Origin: JACSRF01 sp963695505 | GTDB taxonomy: Bacteria > Chloroflexota > Anaerolineae > Promineifilales > Promineifilaceae | Assembly (NCBI GenBank): GCA_963695505.1 | Contig: CAVOGX010000007.1 | Coordinates: forward strand, 107,992 to 171,991 | Direction of reading: 5' to 3' | Length of the DNA stretch: 64,000 nucleotides | In this document: positions 8,780-16,662 of the stretch, piece by piece | How positions within the stretch are numbered: position 1 is the stretch's first letter | Layout of the letters: every line of letters begins with the position of its first letter | Position numbers and translations under genes: made by a program | The notes under the pieces: model-generated | What the model was told of the DNA's origin: nothing | What the model saw: the letters and a program-made list of their open reading frames with translations, nothing else | Databases searched by the model: none

Positions 8780-10474
8780 ATGGACCAACCTTTTAAATTG
8801 GGTGACAGCATCATCCTGCGCCCTGGCGAAAAACACGAAGAGCTTAACCTGGACATGTCTGGCTGGCGGGGCCGCGTTGTCGATATAGACGAAGATGGCG
8901 ACCTGCTCATCGCCTGGGACAGCCAAACTCTGCAAGATATTCCCGAAACGGCCGTTTCGCAATGGATTGACGAAGGCATCGACTGGACCTGCATGTTCAT
9001 CGAGGCCGACGCCCTGCTCCCCTACGACCCCCGCGACACCATCCTCGACAGCCTCACCGCTGCCCGGCAGCGCACGGCCCAATACGGCCTCAACTTCGAC
9101 GACATAACAGACAACCCCCTCTACGACGACCTCATTGACAGTGAATGGGAAGAGGGAGAAGAGTGGGAGGAGGAGTGGGCGCCCCCTTACTTCGACCTCG
9201 ACCAGTTCCTTTACGGCCTGGAAATTCCCACAAAAGAGCATCCCCGCATTCGCCGCGCCCTCAGCCAGGGCCTCGGCCAATATCACTATGACCGTTACGG
9301 CCGTTACCGTTATGGCAAGCAGCCCGCCGACCTCATCCCCGAATACATGGGCATCCCCTTCATCTTTGGCTACGGCGTCCTGCAAATCCTCGACCACAAA
9401 CAAATCAGCCAGGACAGTAAAATCAAAATCTGCCAGTACGCCCTGGGCATCATCGACCTCACCCTGGAAGATGGTTTACCTTTCGGCCTGCTCACCATCC
9501 TGGGCTACCTGGCCCAAATTGGCGGCCTGCCCCTGCCCGTCTTCCACTTCATCATGCTCAACATCGAATACGGCGGCATTGGCATCTTTCGCCGCTCCAT
9601 CTGGCCCTATGGCGCCCAGCGCGACGCCGTGCTGGCCCTCCTCGACTGGGTGGCCGCCCAAGCCGACATTCCCCAGGAGGAAAAGCTGTTCTGGGTGTGG
9701 CGCTGGAGTCTGCAAAGCGATTTCGATCCCCACCTGGTCAAAGCCATCGCCCAAAACTGGCTGGCCCAACCCCACGTACCGGACCCATACAAAGAAGAGC
9801 TTTGCTGGGCCTGGCTGCAAGAACCTGAAGAAGCCGGCACGCCTCCGCAAATCTGGCAGTTGATGCAGGCCTACATGTCCGGGGACCGCCCCAAACTAGA
9901 GCAGATGCTGGCCGCCTTAGGCCCCGACGCCCCAGAACTGCCCCTGGACCTGGAGGAGATGATGCCCCCCAGCGCAGAAGATGGCGAAGCAGGATTGATG
10001 TTCCAACTGCTGCACGGCCCGCGCCGCTTCATGCTGACTCCGGCCCCCCTCAAGCGCCTGGCCCTGCCTGCCCTGGCCCGCCTCGGCCAGGACCCGCTAA
10101 CCGTAGCCGACATGTTCTGGGGCAGCGACCACGACTATTACACCGACGCCATCCACAGCGGCATCGCCGACCTGCTGCGCGAATTCCAGGAGCAAATTCC
10201 CCCTGCCGAACTGCGCCGCCTGGTGGAGCAGGGGCTGCACTTCAGCCGCGTCAACGTGCGCAAAACCTTCCACCTGCTGGCCCGCGACCTCTATGGCGCC
10301 GAGTATGACCAGCGCTACCTGCCCCTGGCCCTGGAAGATACGGCCAAATCCCTGCGCACCTGGGCCAAAAAGCAAAAAACAGGCGTGATAAACAGCTTCC
10401 TGGAAACCGGTGAGCCGGGCGAGACCTGCGAAGTTTTTTGTCGATTTTGGGCATGGTTCAAAACCAAGCCATAG
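8780..10474 (+). CDS. Hypothetical acidic protein, 3' end replaced by IS sequence
   Basis: A 564-residue cytoplasmic protein of no family I recognise. The ATG at 8780 is chosen because GAGAGAGGTA lies just upstream; a longer in-frame reading from 8678 has no ribosome site. The first 60 residues form a small beta-rich, SH3-like module (LGDSIILRPGEKH ... GRVVDIDEDGDLLIAWD). An acidic stretch rich in E and W follows, then a helical body. The last 17 codons (ETCEVFCRFWAWFKTKP) are encoded by the inverted-repeat end of the adjacent insertion sequence, so the native C-terminus is lost. Two copies of the iterated palindrome lie in the gene. Confidence 0.75.
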   Translation: MDQPFKLGDSIILRPGEKHEELNLDMSGWRGRVVDIDEDGDLLIAWDSQTLQDIPETAVSQWIDEGIDWTCMFIEADALLPYDPRDTILDSLTAARQRTAQYGLNFDDITDNPLYDDLIDSEWEEGEEWEEEWAPPYFDLDQFLYGLEIPTKEHPRIRRALSQGLGQYHYDRYGRYRYGKQPADLIPEYMGIPFIFGYGVLQILDHKQISQDSKIKICQYALGIIDLTLEDGLPFGLLTILGYLAQIGGLPLPVFHFIMLNIEYGGIGIFRRSIWPYGAQRDAVLALLDWVAAQADIPQEEKLFWVWRWSLQSDFDPHLVKAIAQNWLAQPHVPDPYKEELCWAWLQEPEEAGTPPQIWQLMQAYMSGDRPKLEQMLAALGPDAPELPLDLEEMMPPSAEDGEAGLMFQLLHGPRRFMLTPAPLKRLALPALARLGQDPLTVADMFWGSDHDYYTDAIHSGIADLLREFQEQIPPAELRRLVEQGLHFSRVNVRKTFHLLARDLYGAEYDQRYLPLALEDTAKSLRTWAKKQKTGVINSFLETGEPGETCEVFCRFWAWFKTKP

Positions 10475-10492
10475 CACCTTTACAATTGAATG
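10422..10492 (+). repeat. Left terminal inverted repeat of the IS
   Basis: Begins AGACCTGCGAAGTTT and ends ACAATTGAATGA. It matches the reverse complement of 12270-12355 in blocks, with a shorter internal spacer. It supplies the last codons and stop of the gene to its left. Confidence 0.75.
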
Positions 10493-10522
10493 AACAAAAG
10501 AGCAATCTTAAACAAGCGAAAC

Positions 10523-10544
10523 ACTTCAGCTGAAAAGCTGAAGT
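10523..10544 (-). terminator. Hairpin at the 3' side of the transposase gene
   Basis: A perfect 9-base stem, ACTTCAGCT/AGCTGAAGT, with a GAAA loop lies 30 bases beyond the transposase stop. On the minus strand it is followed only by a weak T-rich tail, so termination is possible but unproven. Confidence 0.4.
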
Positions 10545-10573
10545 AGCAAAAAGGCAAATTGTTTGACGAATGG

Positions 10574-12205
10574 CTACTCAGCAGGATAGCCAAGGAGCGT
10601 CAACCAATCATCTGTTCCCAGGTCAATGCCAGCTAACTGGTAAGGGCTTTTTCCCTGCCGCTTGCCTCTTTCAAATACACGCATATTGTGCCAGAGAACA
10701 AATAGGTTCAAATAAAGTTGCAGCGTTTCCGGCGAGCGAAAAGCTTGATGATTATGCAGGAACTGCTTCAACAATCCATTGACGCCTTCTATCATACTGC
10801 TGGTACGACAAGCCCCGTCGAGCAAGGTTATCAACTTTTCGGCCAGCTGCTGGCATTGAGCATCGTTGGCCACCATCTCTTGCAGGGCGGTTTCCGCAGC
10901 CTGGGCTTGTTGGCGAAAAGAAGAATGACCATTGATGAGAGCCTGCCGCAAACGCCAATGACGGGCAACGGTGCACATGAATGCCTCTTGTTGGTCGGGG
11001 GCAACTACTTGGGCCAGTTGTTGACGATAGGGGTTCAGTGAAGCGGCCAACCAATCGAGACTGGTCAGCAGTTGCTTTTGGTGACGGCGCAGGGTTTTGA
11101 CCCATTTCTGGACGCGAGACTGGTCAATATGGCTCATCGCGGCGAGCGTTTCTTCCAGCAACCACTGGTTAATGGTCAGGTCACGAATTTCGCCGCTACG
11201 CCAATCGACCAGTTCTAGAGCATCGACCAAATGAGATAACCATTCGGCAAAAGCGGCGTGTTGGTCATAACAACGTTCCTCTTTGGCGACAGCCGACACA
11301 TATTTTTCGTCAAACAAGGGCTCGTCCCATTCTTTGAGCAGTTGCTTTTCCAGTTTGATGACCAGACTGGTGGCCCGAAATGCAGCCCGTTCCAGGTCGC
11401 GCAACACCTGTGAACCATCCCGTTGAATGTGCCAGACATCTTTCTGAACCAGCACACCAAGCTCGGCCTCTTTTTGCGATTTGCCATACATGCGGGCCAT
11501 GTCTTCGACCAGTCCGCCAATGGCGACGCCTTGTTCTTGCGCCACCAGCAGGGCCGCCGCCCAAGTGTCAGCCTGACGGTCAGGGCAAACTTCAGCTAAT
11601 AGAATCGTGGTCGTGACCGGGTCAATGACCAATAATAGCGGCTGACCGCCGAAAAAGGTCTCATCCCGAGCCGCGATGACCGTTCCCATCGGACTGGTAT
11701 CAATGCCACGTAAGCGATGACCCGCATTCTGACCAGCCTCCGTCAGCAGTTCGCTAATCCAACCGATGCTTCGCGTTTGGTCAAACGCCTCGTTGAGCAT
11801 TTGTCGCAGCGGGCGAATGGCCATTTTGCCGGGTAAACTGGCGGTGAGAACCGTGCGCGCCAGGCGGGTCGGGGTGATGGCTACCGTTGACGCTTGTTTC
11901 TCTGGAGCAGGCAAAGCCAGCGGTTCTGCTCTCAGCAACAACTGTTGCTCAACCCGGTGGGTTAACTCATACAGTGCCGTGCGCGACAACACAAATACGT
12001 TCGCCATCCAGGTGGCCATGCCCCAAGGTCGCTGCTGTCGCGGCAAGCTCATGATGGTGGTCATGAACAAGATGTCCGCCAGCCCCAAATGGGGCAGTTT
12101 CGGCGCCAAATTGTGAGTGCGTGTACCACCAAGCAGTTGCCAGGTGGATTCATAGGGTTCAGGCCAGGTTACGGATGTTTGCTGATTTTGTAGATATAAT
12201 GTCAT
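10574..12205 (-). CDS. DDE-type transposase, family uncertain
   Basis: The only gene of the insertion sequence, 543 residues. The central region reads ARDETFFGGQPLLLVIDP, followed by a Trp-containing block (ADTWAAALLVAQEQGV) and QKDVWHIQRDGSQ. The C-terminal part has MIEGVNGLLKQFL and LFVLWHNMRVF, a layout seen in DDE transposases where the last acidic residue sits before a helical tail. I cannot assign an IS family with confidence. The ATG at 12205 has GAAGGAAACC upstream, and this ribosome site lies inside a strong hairpin. The frame is intact, so the copy may be active. Confidence 0.75.
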   Translation of the reverse strand: MTLYLQNQQTSVTWPEPYESTWQLLGGTRTHNLAPKLPHLGLADILFMTTIMSLPRQQRPWGMATWMANVFVLSRTALYELTHRVEQQLLLRAEPLALPAPEKQASTVAITPTRLARTVLTASLPGKMAIRPLRQMLNEAFDQTRSIGWISELLTEAGQNAGHRLRGIDTSPMGTVIAARDETFFGGQPLLLVIDPVTTTILLAEVCPDRQADTWAAALLVAQEQGVAIGGLVEDMARMYGKSQKEAELGVLVQKDVWHIQRDGSQVLRDLERAAFRATSLVIKLEKQLLKEWDEPLFDEKYVSAVAKEERCYDQHAAFAEWLSHLVDALELVDWRSGEIRDLTINQWLLEETLAAMSHIDQSRVQKWVKTLRRHQKQLLTSLDWLAASLNPYRQQLAQVVAPDQQEAFMCTVARHWRLRQALINGHSSFRQQAQAAETALQEMVANDAQCQQLAEKLITLLDGACRTSSMIEGVNGLLKQFLHNHQAFRSPETLQLYLNLFVLWHNMRVFERGKRQGKSPYQLAGIDLGTDDWLTLLGYPAE

Positions 12206-12206
12206 T

Positions 12207-12264
12207 GGAAGGTTTCCTTCAAGATTGGTGAATGTGGTGTTTACTCAATCTTACGAAACCTTCC
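12207..12264 (-). promoter_or_regulatory. Hairpin covering the transposase ribosome-binding site
   Basis: GGAAGGTTTC (12207-12216) pairs perfectly with GAAACCTTCC (12255-12264), and inside it AAGATTG (12221-12227) pairs with CAATCTT (12246-12252). The structure begins two bases before the start codon. Many IS use such a structure to block translation of transcripts reading in from outside. Confidence 0.6.
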
Positions 12265-12269
12265 AAGCT

Positions 12270-12355
12270 CATTCAATTGTTAAGGTGCTTTGGTTCAGAA
12301 ATGAACCATGCCCGATTTTTCAATTCCGCGCCAAAATTAGAAACTTCGCAGGTCT
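12270..12355 (-). repeat. Right terminal inverted repeat of the IS
   Basis: Read on the minus strand it begins AGACCTGCGAAGTTT and ends ACAATTGAATGA, matching the left end in blocks. Confidence 0.75.
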
Positions 12356-12444
12356 AAAACCCACTAGACTTCCGTCACAAATAAGGTTTTTTTCTCTGTG
12401 CTTCTTTTTGTTCCTTCGTGTCTTTGCGGTAAAAATCGAAACGG

Positions 12445-12651
12445 CCGTAAAAGCGGGCCGCTACCCCTAATCAACCGTCTCACCCACAACACGTAGCTTA
12501 CCCCATTGGCCATGTCGTTCATCAGCCAGAGGCGGCGGCCGGAGATGGCGCGCCTGGCCAGCAGCCCCAGCACCAGCCCTTCACTTAAAATGGACAGGGC
12601 CAGCCAGCCCACGGGAAAATCCAACCGCACCGTTAACAGCGTATGCGCCAC
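12445..12651 (-). pseudogene. Possible remnant of a membrane protein gene
   Basis: A minus-strand frame starting at a GTG at 12651 reads MAHTLLTVRLDFPVGWLAL and then LSEGLVLGLLARR and MNDMANGVSYVLWV. It has hydrophobic, membrane-like segments with good codon use. It then runs without a stop into the T-rich repeat next to the insertion sequence. It may be the leftover of a gene truncated by rearrangement. I do not recognise a family. Confidence 0.3.
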
Positions 12652-12794
12652 TATCTTGCCATGCCCCCTTGCTGCCTGCAGCCCTGATTTCGGCCGTTGT
12701 CGCTCTGTGCTGCTAAACACCGGCCGCTGCGTAAATGGTGACGGATTCCCGCAAGTGGGTATGGGAGGCAGAAAATAAAAGGAAAAGTAACTTT

Positions 12795-12824
12795 TTGTCA
12801 TAACCAAATTCCCTGTGCTATTCT
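12795..12824 (+). promoter_or_regulatory. Putative promoter of the DUF559 nuclease gene
   Basis: TTGTCA (12795-12800) and TATTCT (12819-12824) with an 18-base spacer, 30 bases before the start codon. Confidence 0.5.
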
Positions 12825-12854
12825 AAAGTCCAAAGAAGAGGGCAGCGCAAAGTA

Positions 12855-13682
12855 ATGAAAGAACCTATCCGCGTTTTAGTAGCCATTCTCAATGACCGCC
12901 TAGATTTTGAGCTCGTGCAAAATCAAAATTGGTATCGAATTCCCGTCAGCAGTCAGAAAAAATGGCTAAAGAAGCGATGGCCACCACAATGGTTATCCTT
13001 TTACCAAACAAAAATATTTGGGTCCGAAGCTTTCGCAATTAACTATTACGCACAAGTTTTGAATATTCGCCGCGTGTCTCGCTGGCAACTTTTTCCTGAC
13101 GAACCCCCCAACAAGAAATCAAAGCGCCAATACTATCAGATGATGCTTGGTTCCCTGCAAAAGTTACCACAACCAATTCTTAGTCGCCGCTGGCGGCGGA
13201 TCGCATTTATTCAGACCACGTGGCATAAATTTATCAATGCCACAGAAATCAACGATCTGTATGACGAAAGTCCATTGGAGGACAAGCTCTGGGCGGAATT
13301 TAAAAGGCTAAAAATCAGTGCCGACCGACAAGAATTTATAATGGTCAACAAGCGTAACTATGCTTTAGACTTTGCCATTTACTGTGCTAAAGGAAACTTG
13401 AACGTTGAAACTGATGGGGATATGTGGCACGCTGATCCGCAGCGTATCCCACTGGACAATCTACGTGATAATGATTTAGAAACTGCTGGATGGCATTTGC
13501 TCCGTTTCAACACAAAGCAGATCCTCGAAGAAATGACAGAATATTGCATTCCTACAATCATTCAAAATGTGAATAAACTTGGTGGTCTTGAAACTGGGGA
13601 AGCAATAGCACGAAAAATTACTCCTCCCTCAGCAGAAGGGGGAATTCAGCCTAGTCTATTCAGTACAATTGACCAACAATGA
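12855..13682 (+). CDS. DUF559-type (Vsr-like) endonuclease
   Basis: A 275-residue protein whose C-terminal half has the PD-(D/E)xK layout of the DUF559/very-short-patch-repair fold. YALDFAIYCAKG is followed by NVETDGDMWH, where D, E and the following polar residues form the metal site, then DLETAGWHLLRF and the closing helix TEYCIPTI. The N-terminal half is basic, W-rich and unassigned; it may contact DNA. The gene is clearly more A+T-rich than its neighbours and has no AACGGCCGTT copy, suggesting horizontal transfer. It is followed at once by an HNH nuclease gene, with which it may form a defence unit. Confidence 0.75.
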   Translation: MKEPIRVLVAILNDRLDFELVQNQNWYRIPVSSQKKWLKKRWPPQWLSFYQTKIFGSEAFAINYYAQVLNIRRVSRWQLFPDEPPNKKSKRQYYQMMLGSLQKLPQPILSRRWRRIAFIQTTWHKFINATEINDLYDESPLEDKLWAEFKRLKISADRQEFIMVNKRNYALDFAIYCAKGNLNVETDGDMWHADPQRIPLDNLRDNDLETAGWHLLRFNTKQILEEMTEYCIPTIIQNVNKLGGLETGEAIARKITPPSAEGGIQPSLFSTIDQQ

Positions 13683-13689
13683 TCTCGTT

Positions 13690-14665
13690 ATGACCACCTT
13701 AGAAGCTCATACCCACAATTTCATCCACCTCAACACCGACAAAAGCGCTGCCCGTTGGCCCGATTTCACCCGCCATCGCGCACCGCATAAGCCGCTCTTG
13801 CTCCTCTCCGTCATCGACCTCTTTGCTCAAAGCGGCTTCCCCACCAACCTCATCGAACTTACCCCAGAACTGGGCGAACTCTTCACCCTCTACTGGTCTC
13901 GCGTCTTCCCGCCCCACACCGAAAAGCGGGGCAACATCGCCATGCCCTTCTACCATCTGCAAAGCGATGGATTCTGGCAGCTCATACCTCGCCCTGCGCC
14001 AGGAAGCAATTCTAGCCGGTTCGGACAAAATCCACGCCGTTTCCCGCCTGCGCGAGCTATCTTTGGGCGCAAAACTGGATGATGGTCTTTTTCGCCTGCT
14101 GCAAACCGAAAACGGCCGTTTCCAACTCCGCGAAACCCTCATCCAAACCTACTTCATCCCGCCCATACAAGAAAACCTGCGCCAGCAAACCGCCATCAAC
14201 CTCCGCGCCCACCAATACAGCCTCGACCTCCTCGACGCCAAGCTCCCCACCATCGACGAAACCAGGCCTGAATACCAGCCTGTGCGCGATCAGGGCTTTC
14301 GGCGCGCCGTTACCGCCGCCTACGACCACCGCTGCGCCTTCTGCCGTATTCGCATCCGCACCGCCGACGGCCATACTGCCATTGAGGCCGCCCACATCAT
14401 CCCCTGGGCCATCAGCCACAATGACAACATCCACAACGGTCTCGCCCTTTGCCGGCTCTGCCATTGGGCCTTCGACGAAGGGCTTCTCACCGTAGGCAAG
14501 CAATACCACATCCTAACCTCACGCCAGCTCCAAACCAGCGAAAACTTCCCCGGCCACCTTACCACTCTGCAAAACCGCCCCATTTTCACCCCCGCCGCAG
14601 AACGCCATCACCCGCACCCCGAAAACCTCGCCTGGCATCACCGCCACGCCTTTCGTCCCCATTAA
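13690..14665 (+). CDS. HNH endonuclease with sulfur-binding-like N-terminus, frameshifted
   Basis: Two overlapping frames make one protein of about 325 residues; the frame changes at about 13985-13995. The N-terminal part (RHRAPHKPLLLLSVIDL ... MPFYHLQSDGFWQL) resembles the sulfur-binding domain of type IV restriction enzymes that recognise phosphorothioated DNA (ScoMcrA/SprMcrA type). The C-terminal part is an HNH domain: CAFCRI, EAAHIIPW, then GLALCRLCHWAFD with its zinc-binding cysteines. The ATG at 13690 lies seven bases after the upstream nuclease stop; a TTG at 13669 is an alternative. If the inference holds, it would cut DNA carrying dnd-type modification. No dnd genes are in the window. 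Confidence 0.75.
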
Positions 14666-14676
14666 CCCCACCCAAC

Positions 14677-14702
14677 AAAAAGGGGCGGGAAAATCCCGCC
14701 CC
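14677..14702 (-). terminator. Rho-independent terminator of the DUF333 lipoprotein gene
   Basis: GGGGCGGGA (14682-14690) pairs with TCCCGCCCC (14694-14702) around a three-base loop. Five A on the plus strand (14677-14681) give a T-run on the minus strand. It also sits just after the HNH gene stop. Confidence 0.75.
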
Positions 14703-14719
14703 ACAATGAACAAACAGCG

Positions 14720-14763
14720 TTGGCAATTGGCAATTGGCAATGTTAGCAATTGACTATTGACTA
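14720..14763. repeat. Heptamer tandem repeats TTGGCAA x3 and TTGACTA x2
   Basis: TTGGCAA is repeated three times at 14720-14740 and TTGACTA twice at 14750-14763, in the spacer between the convergent HNH and lipoprotein genes. Short heptamer arrays of this sort recur in other spacers of the window with different units. Confidence 0.8.
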
Positions 14764-15057
14764 TTCCCCATTCTCCATGCCATCCTCGGCCCGGTCGTAC
14801 ATGCCCGGCGCGCACTCGCCGCGGAAATAGGCCCATTCCTCGCACTCACTGCCGTCGTCGAAGCGGCACACCCCATAGGTGCCCCCTTCGCCTTCGCGCA
14901 TTTCCAGCGTGCCGCCCTGCTCCTCGCAGTAGACGGACGCCGGGTTCGGCAGTCCCACCGGAGTGGGCTCTGCCTCGCGGAAGCCGTCACATGCCGCCAG
15001 CAGCCCCAATAACATCAGGGCCAGCACCCACATAACTAAAACTTTTTTACCGTTCAT
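14761..15057 (-). CDS. DUF333-domain lipoprotein
   Basis: A 98-residue exported lipoprotein. The N-terminus is a type II signal with lipobox LLAAC, so Cys23 is predicted to be lipidated. The rest is one DUF333 domain of the putative hemolysin type: NPASVYCEEQGGTLEMR, then YGVCRFDDGSECEEWAYFRGEC, with conserved cysteines that may pair. The function of the family is not established. It ends at a strong terminator and is preceded by a long spacer. Confidence 0.85.
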   Translation of the reverse strand: MNGKKVLVMWVLALMLLGLLAACDGFREAEPTPVGLPNPASVYCEEQGGTLEMREGEGGTYGVCRFDDGSECEEWAYFRGECAPGMYDRAEDGMENGE

Positions 15058-15416
15058 TGGTTACTCCCCTTTGTGCATCATTTCGCCCTGCCAGGTCTCT
15101 GTACCTGCGGTCATGCACTCGTTTTTTATCATGCTTACCAGACGCCGCTCGCCGCAGTTTGGTTCCCGGCGCCGCATGTGTTTTCGTTCATTTTCGGGCA
15201 TAATTGGGAAGAATACAATCCCCATTTACGCGAGGTACACGATGAAAACACGGCCGTTTCTTTTCCCCCTGCTGCTGGCTGTGCAGGAGCGCCGGGTACG
15301 CATTGAGCTGGGGAGCGGCGGCGGGGCCAGCGGCAGTTGGTAACCCCACGCAAAAGGCAGGCCCTCACCGGAAATAATTATGCTAAAATACCACCATCGT
15401 AATCAAGGAGACCTAG
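15058..15416. other. Intergenic region between lipoprotein and UPF0175 genes
   Basis: This 359-base spacer has divergent flanking genes. A very short frame at 15242-15343 (MKTRPFLFPLLLAV then charged and Gly-rich residues) has GAGGT upstream and begins like a signal peptide. It is probably a truncated exported-protein gene rather than a functional one. TATGCTAAAAT at 15380-15390 is a likely -10 region for the UPF0175 gene. Nothing else was recognised. Confidence 0.4.
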
Positions 15417-15734
15417 ATGAACGGCGAAACCCATCATCTAACCATTGAATATCCTGGCGACCTATTATGGGCGCTGCAGCAAAACCCTGACGAGTTGGCG
15501 GCCAATGCTCGCCTGACTCTGGCCCTGGCATGGTACGCCAACGGCAAACTCACTTCGGGCCTAGCCGCCAAGTTGGCCGGCGTTCCTCGCTCCACCTTTT
15601 ACTTCTTGCTCAGCCAGCACGGCCTTTCCCCTTTCGGCCAGGAGCCAGACGAACTAGAAACAGATTTGGTCTACGCCCGCACAGGCTCTTCCTCAAACAC
15701 GTCGTCCATATCCCGCGGCTCGCCGGGATGGTAG
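15417..15734 (+). CDS. UPF0175 family protein (antitoxin-like), orphan
   Basis: Residues 5-80 match the UPF0175 pattern: a beta strand (LTIEYPGDLLWAL), helices (NARLTLALAWYANGKLTSGLAAKLAG) and a helix-turn-helix-like end (VPRSTFYFLLSQHGL). Such proteins are usually antitoxins encoded just before a PIN-like DUF3368 toxin. Here no toxin follows. The last 20 or so residues (ARTGSSSNTSS...) are unlike the family and run 64 bases into the convergent gene, so the native end appears lost. AAGGAG lies seven bases before the ATG. Confidence 0.75.
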   Translation: MNGETHHLTIEYPGDLLWALQQNPDELAANARLTLALAWYANGKLTSGLAAKLAGVPRSTFYFLLSQHGLSPFGQEPDELETDLVYARTGSSSNTSSISRGSPGW

Positions 15735-16402
15735 CCAAACCGCGCCCCGTAGGAACGCATCACCCGCCGCTGGCTGGCCGGTTCTTCCTTGCGCACATGG
15801 AAAGCCAGCTCTTCCAGCACGTCCTCAATCAGTTCGTCGGCCTGGGCGCGCATGGCGTCGATGGCCACCTGGGCGCGGCTGTGGGCTTCGTCGGCAGGCA
15901 CGACGTCGGCCGCTTCGCGGCGCGCCTTGTCCAGGGCGGTTTGTAATTCGGCGGCGCTGGGGCAAACGGCCGTTTCGTAGCCCGCTTCCGCCGCTTCCGC
16001 ATCCCCGGCAATAATCTTCTCCACCAGGTCAAACCACCCCTCCAGGTTCTCCGGCTGCGGCTCTGTGCCGTCTGGCTCCAGGTAGTAAAAGCGCAGCACG
16101 CCCACCGGCTCATCCCGGCGGCGCACGCGGCGGCGAATCACCTCCCACAAATCGTCCAGCACCAGCTTCAGCGACTCCAGCGCTTCATCCCGCTCCACCA
16201 CTTCCCGGTCCAGCTCGCCGAAAGTGGCCGCCACGTCCAAAAAGGCTTCGTCAAACTGCGGCAAAAACGCCCCCAGCTCGTGAAAGGTATCTACGCTGAT
16301 GTATTCAATCTGGTTGGCGTAATCCAGCGCCGCCGACTGGGCGGCGGTGCGCAAGAAGGTTAATCGTGCGGTATCACGCTTGGGCTTGAGCAAATAAGGC
16401 AT
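15671..16402 (-). CDS. Hypothetical protein
   Basis: A 243-residue soluble, acidic, mostly helical protein of unknown family. The ATG at 16402 is chosen because AGGAG stands seven bases upstream; a longer reading to 16474 has no such site. An early segment LDYANQIEYISVDTFHEL is followed by long charged helices, a short beta stretch (VGVLRFYYLEPDG) and a C-terminal region rich in E, R and Y. No signal peptide or membrane span. It overlaps the UPF0175 gene tail to tail. Confidence 0.65.
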   Translation of the reverse strand: MPYLLKPKRDTARLTFLRTAAQSAALDYANQIEYISVDTFHELGAFLPQFDEAFLDVAATFGELDREVVERDEALESLKLVLDDLWEVIRRRVRRRDEPVGVLRFYYLEPDGTEPQPENLEGWFDLVEKIIAGDAEAAEAGYETAVCPSAAELQTALDKARREAADVVPADEAHSRAQVAIDAMRAQADELIEDVLEELAFHVRKEEPASQRRVMRSYGARFGYHPGEPRDMDDVFEEEPVRA

Positions 16403-16662
16403 GGCATTCTCCTGATCCATCGTTTTCAAATAACTGTCCGCCGCAGGCATTCTTGCTGTGGCAGTCAGTGCCATTGTAGCAGAGGAAGGAAAGGCGGGGC
16501 AATATTCCCATTGGGTACGGCCGTTCCCCCCATTATCTCATTCCCTCTGCGCCGATTTGTGCTATGCTATGCACGGTGTTATTTTGACAGGCAAGGCGCT
16601 CTGCCACGAGGGAAACTTTGTCGGTTACCTTGCTACATAAACCATTTTTACAGGAGGTTTCC

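Larger units (their letters stand above)
10422..12355 (-). mobile_element. Insertion sequence with single DDE transposase
   Basis: Both ends begin with the same 15 bases, AGACCTGCGAAGTTT, in inverted orientation (10422-10436 and 12341-12355). Farther in, imperfect inverted repeats share GGGCATGGTTCA, AGCACCTT and ACAATTGAATGA. Total length is about 1.93 kb with one gene. I could not see a clear target-site duplication. The element contains no copy of the AACGGCCGTT palindrome, in contrast to the DNA around it, which supports recent arrival. Confidence 0.8.
12356..12854. other. Gene-poor spacer right of the IS
   Basis: This 500-base spacer begins with a T-rich stretch (12385-12430: TTCTTTTTGTTCC, TTCGTGTCTTTGCGG) of a kind often scattered between genes in such genomes. 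It continues with one iterated palindrome, a possible gene remnant on the minus strand, and ends with a promoter for the DUF559 gene. No intact gene was seen. Confidence 0.5.

Noticed and set aside
10422..12355. Target-site duplication of the IS
   Set aside because: The bases flanking the two ends do not match; either the ends are set slightly wrong or a deletion followed insertion.
13823..14082. Separate small gene overlapping the HNH nuclease
   Set aside because: It is the second frame of the same nuclease; the two readings join at about 13990.
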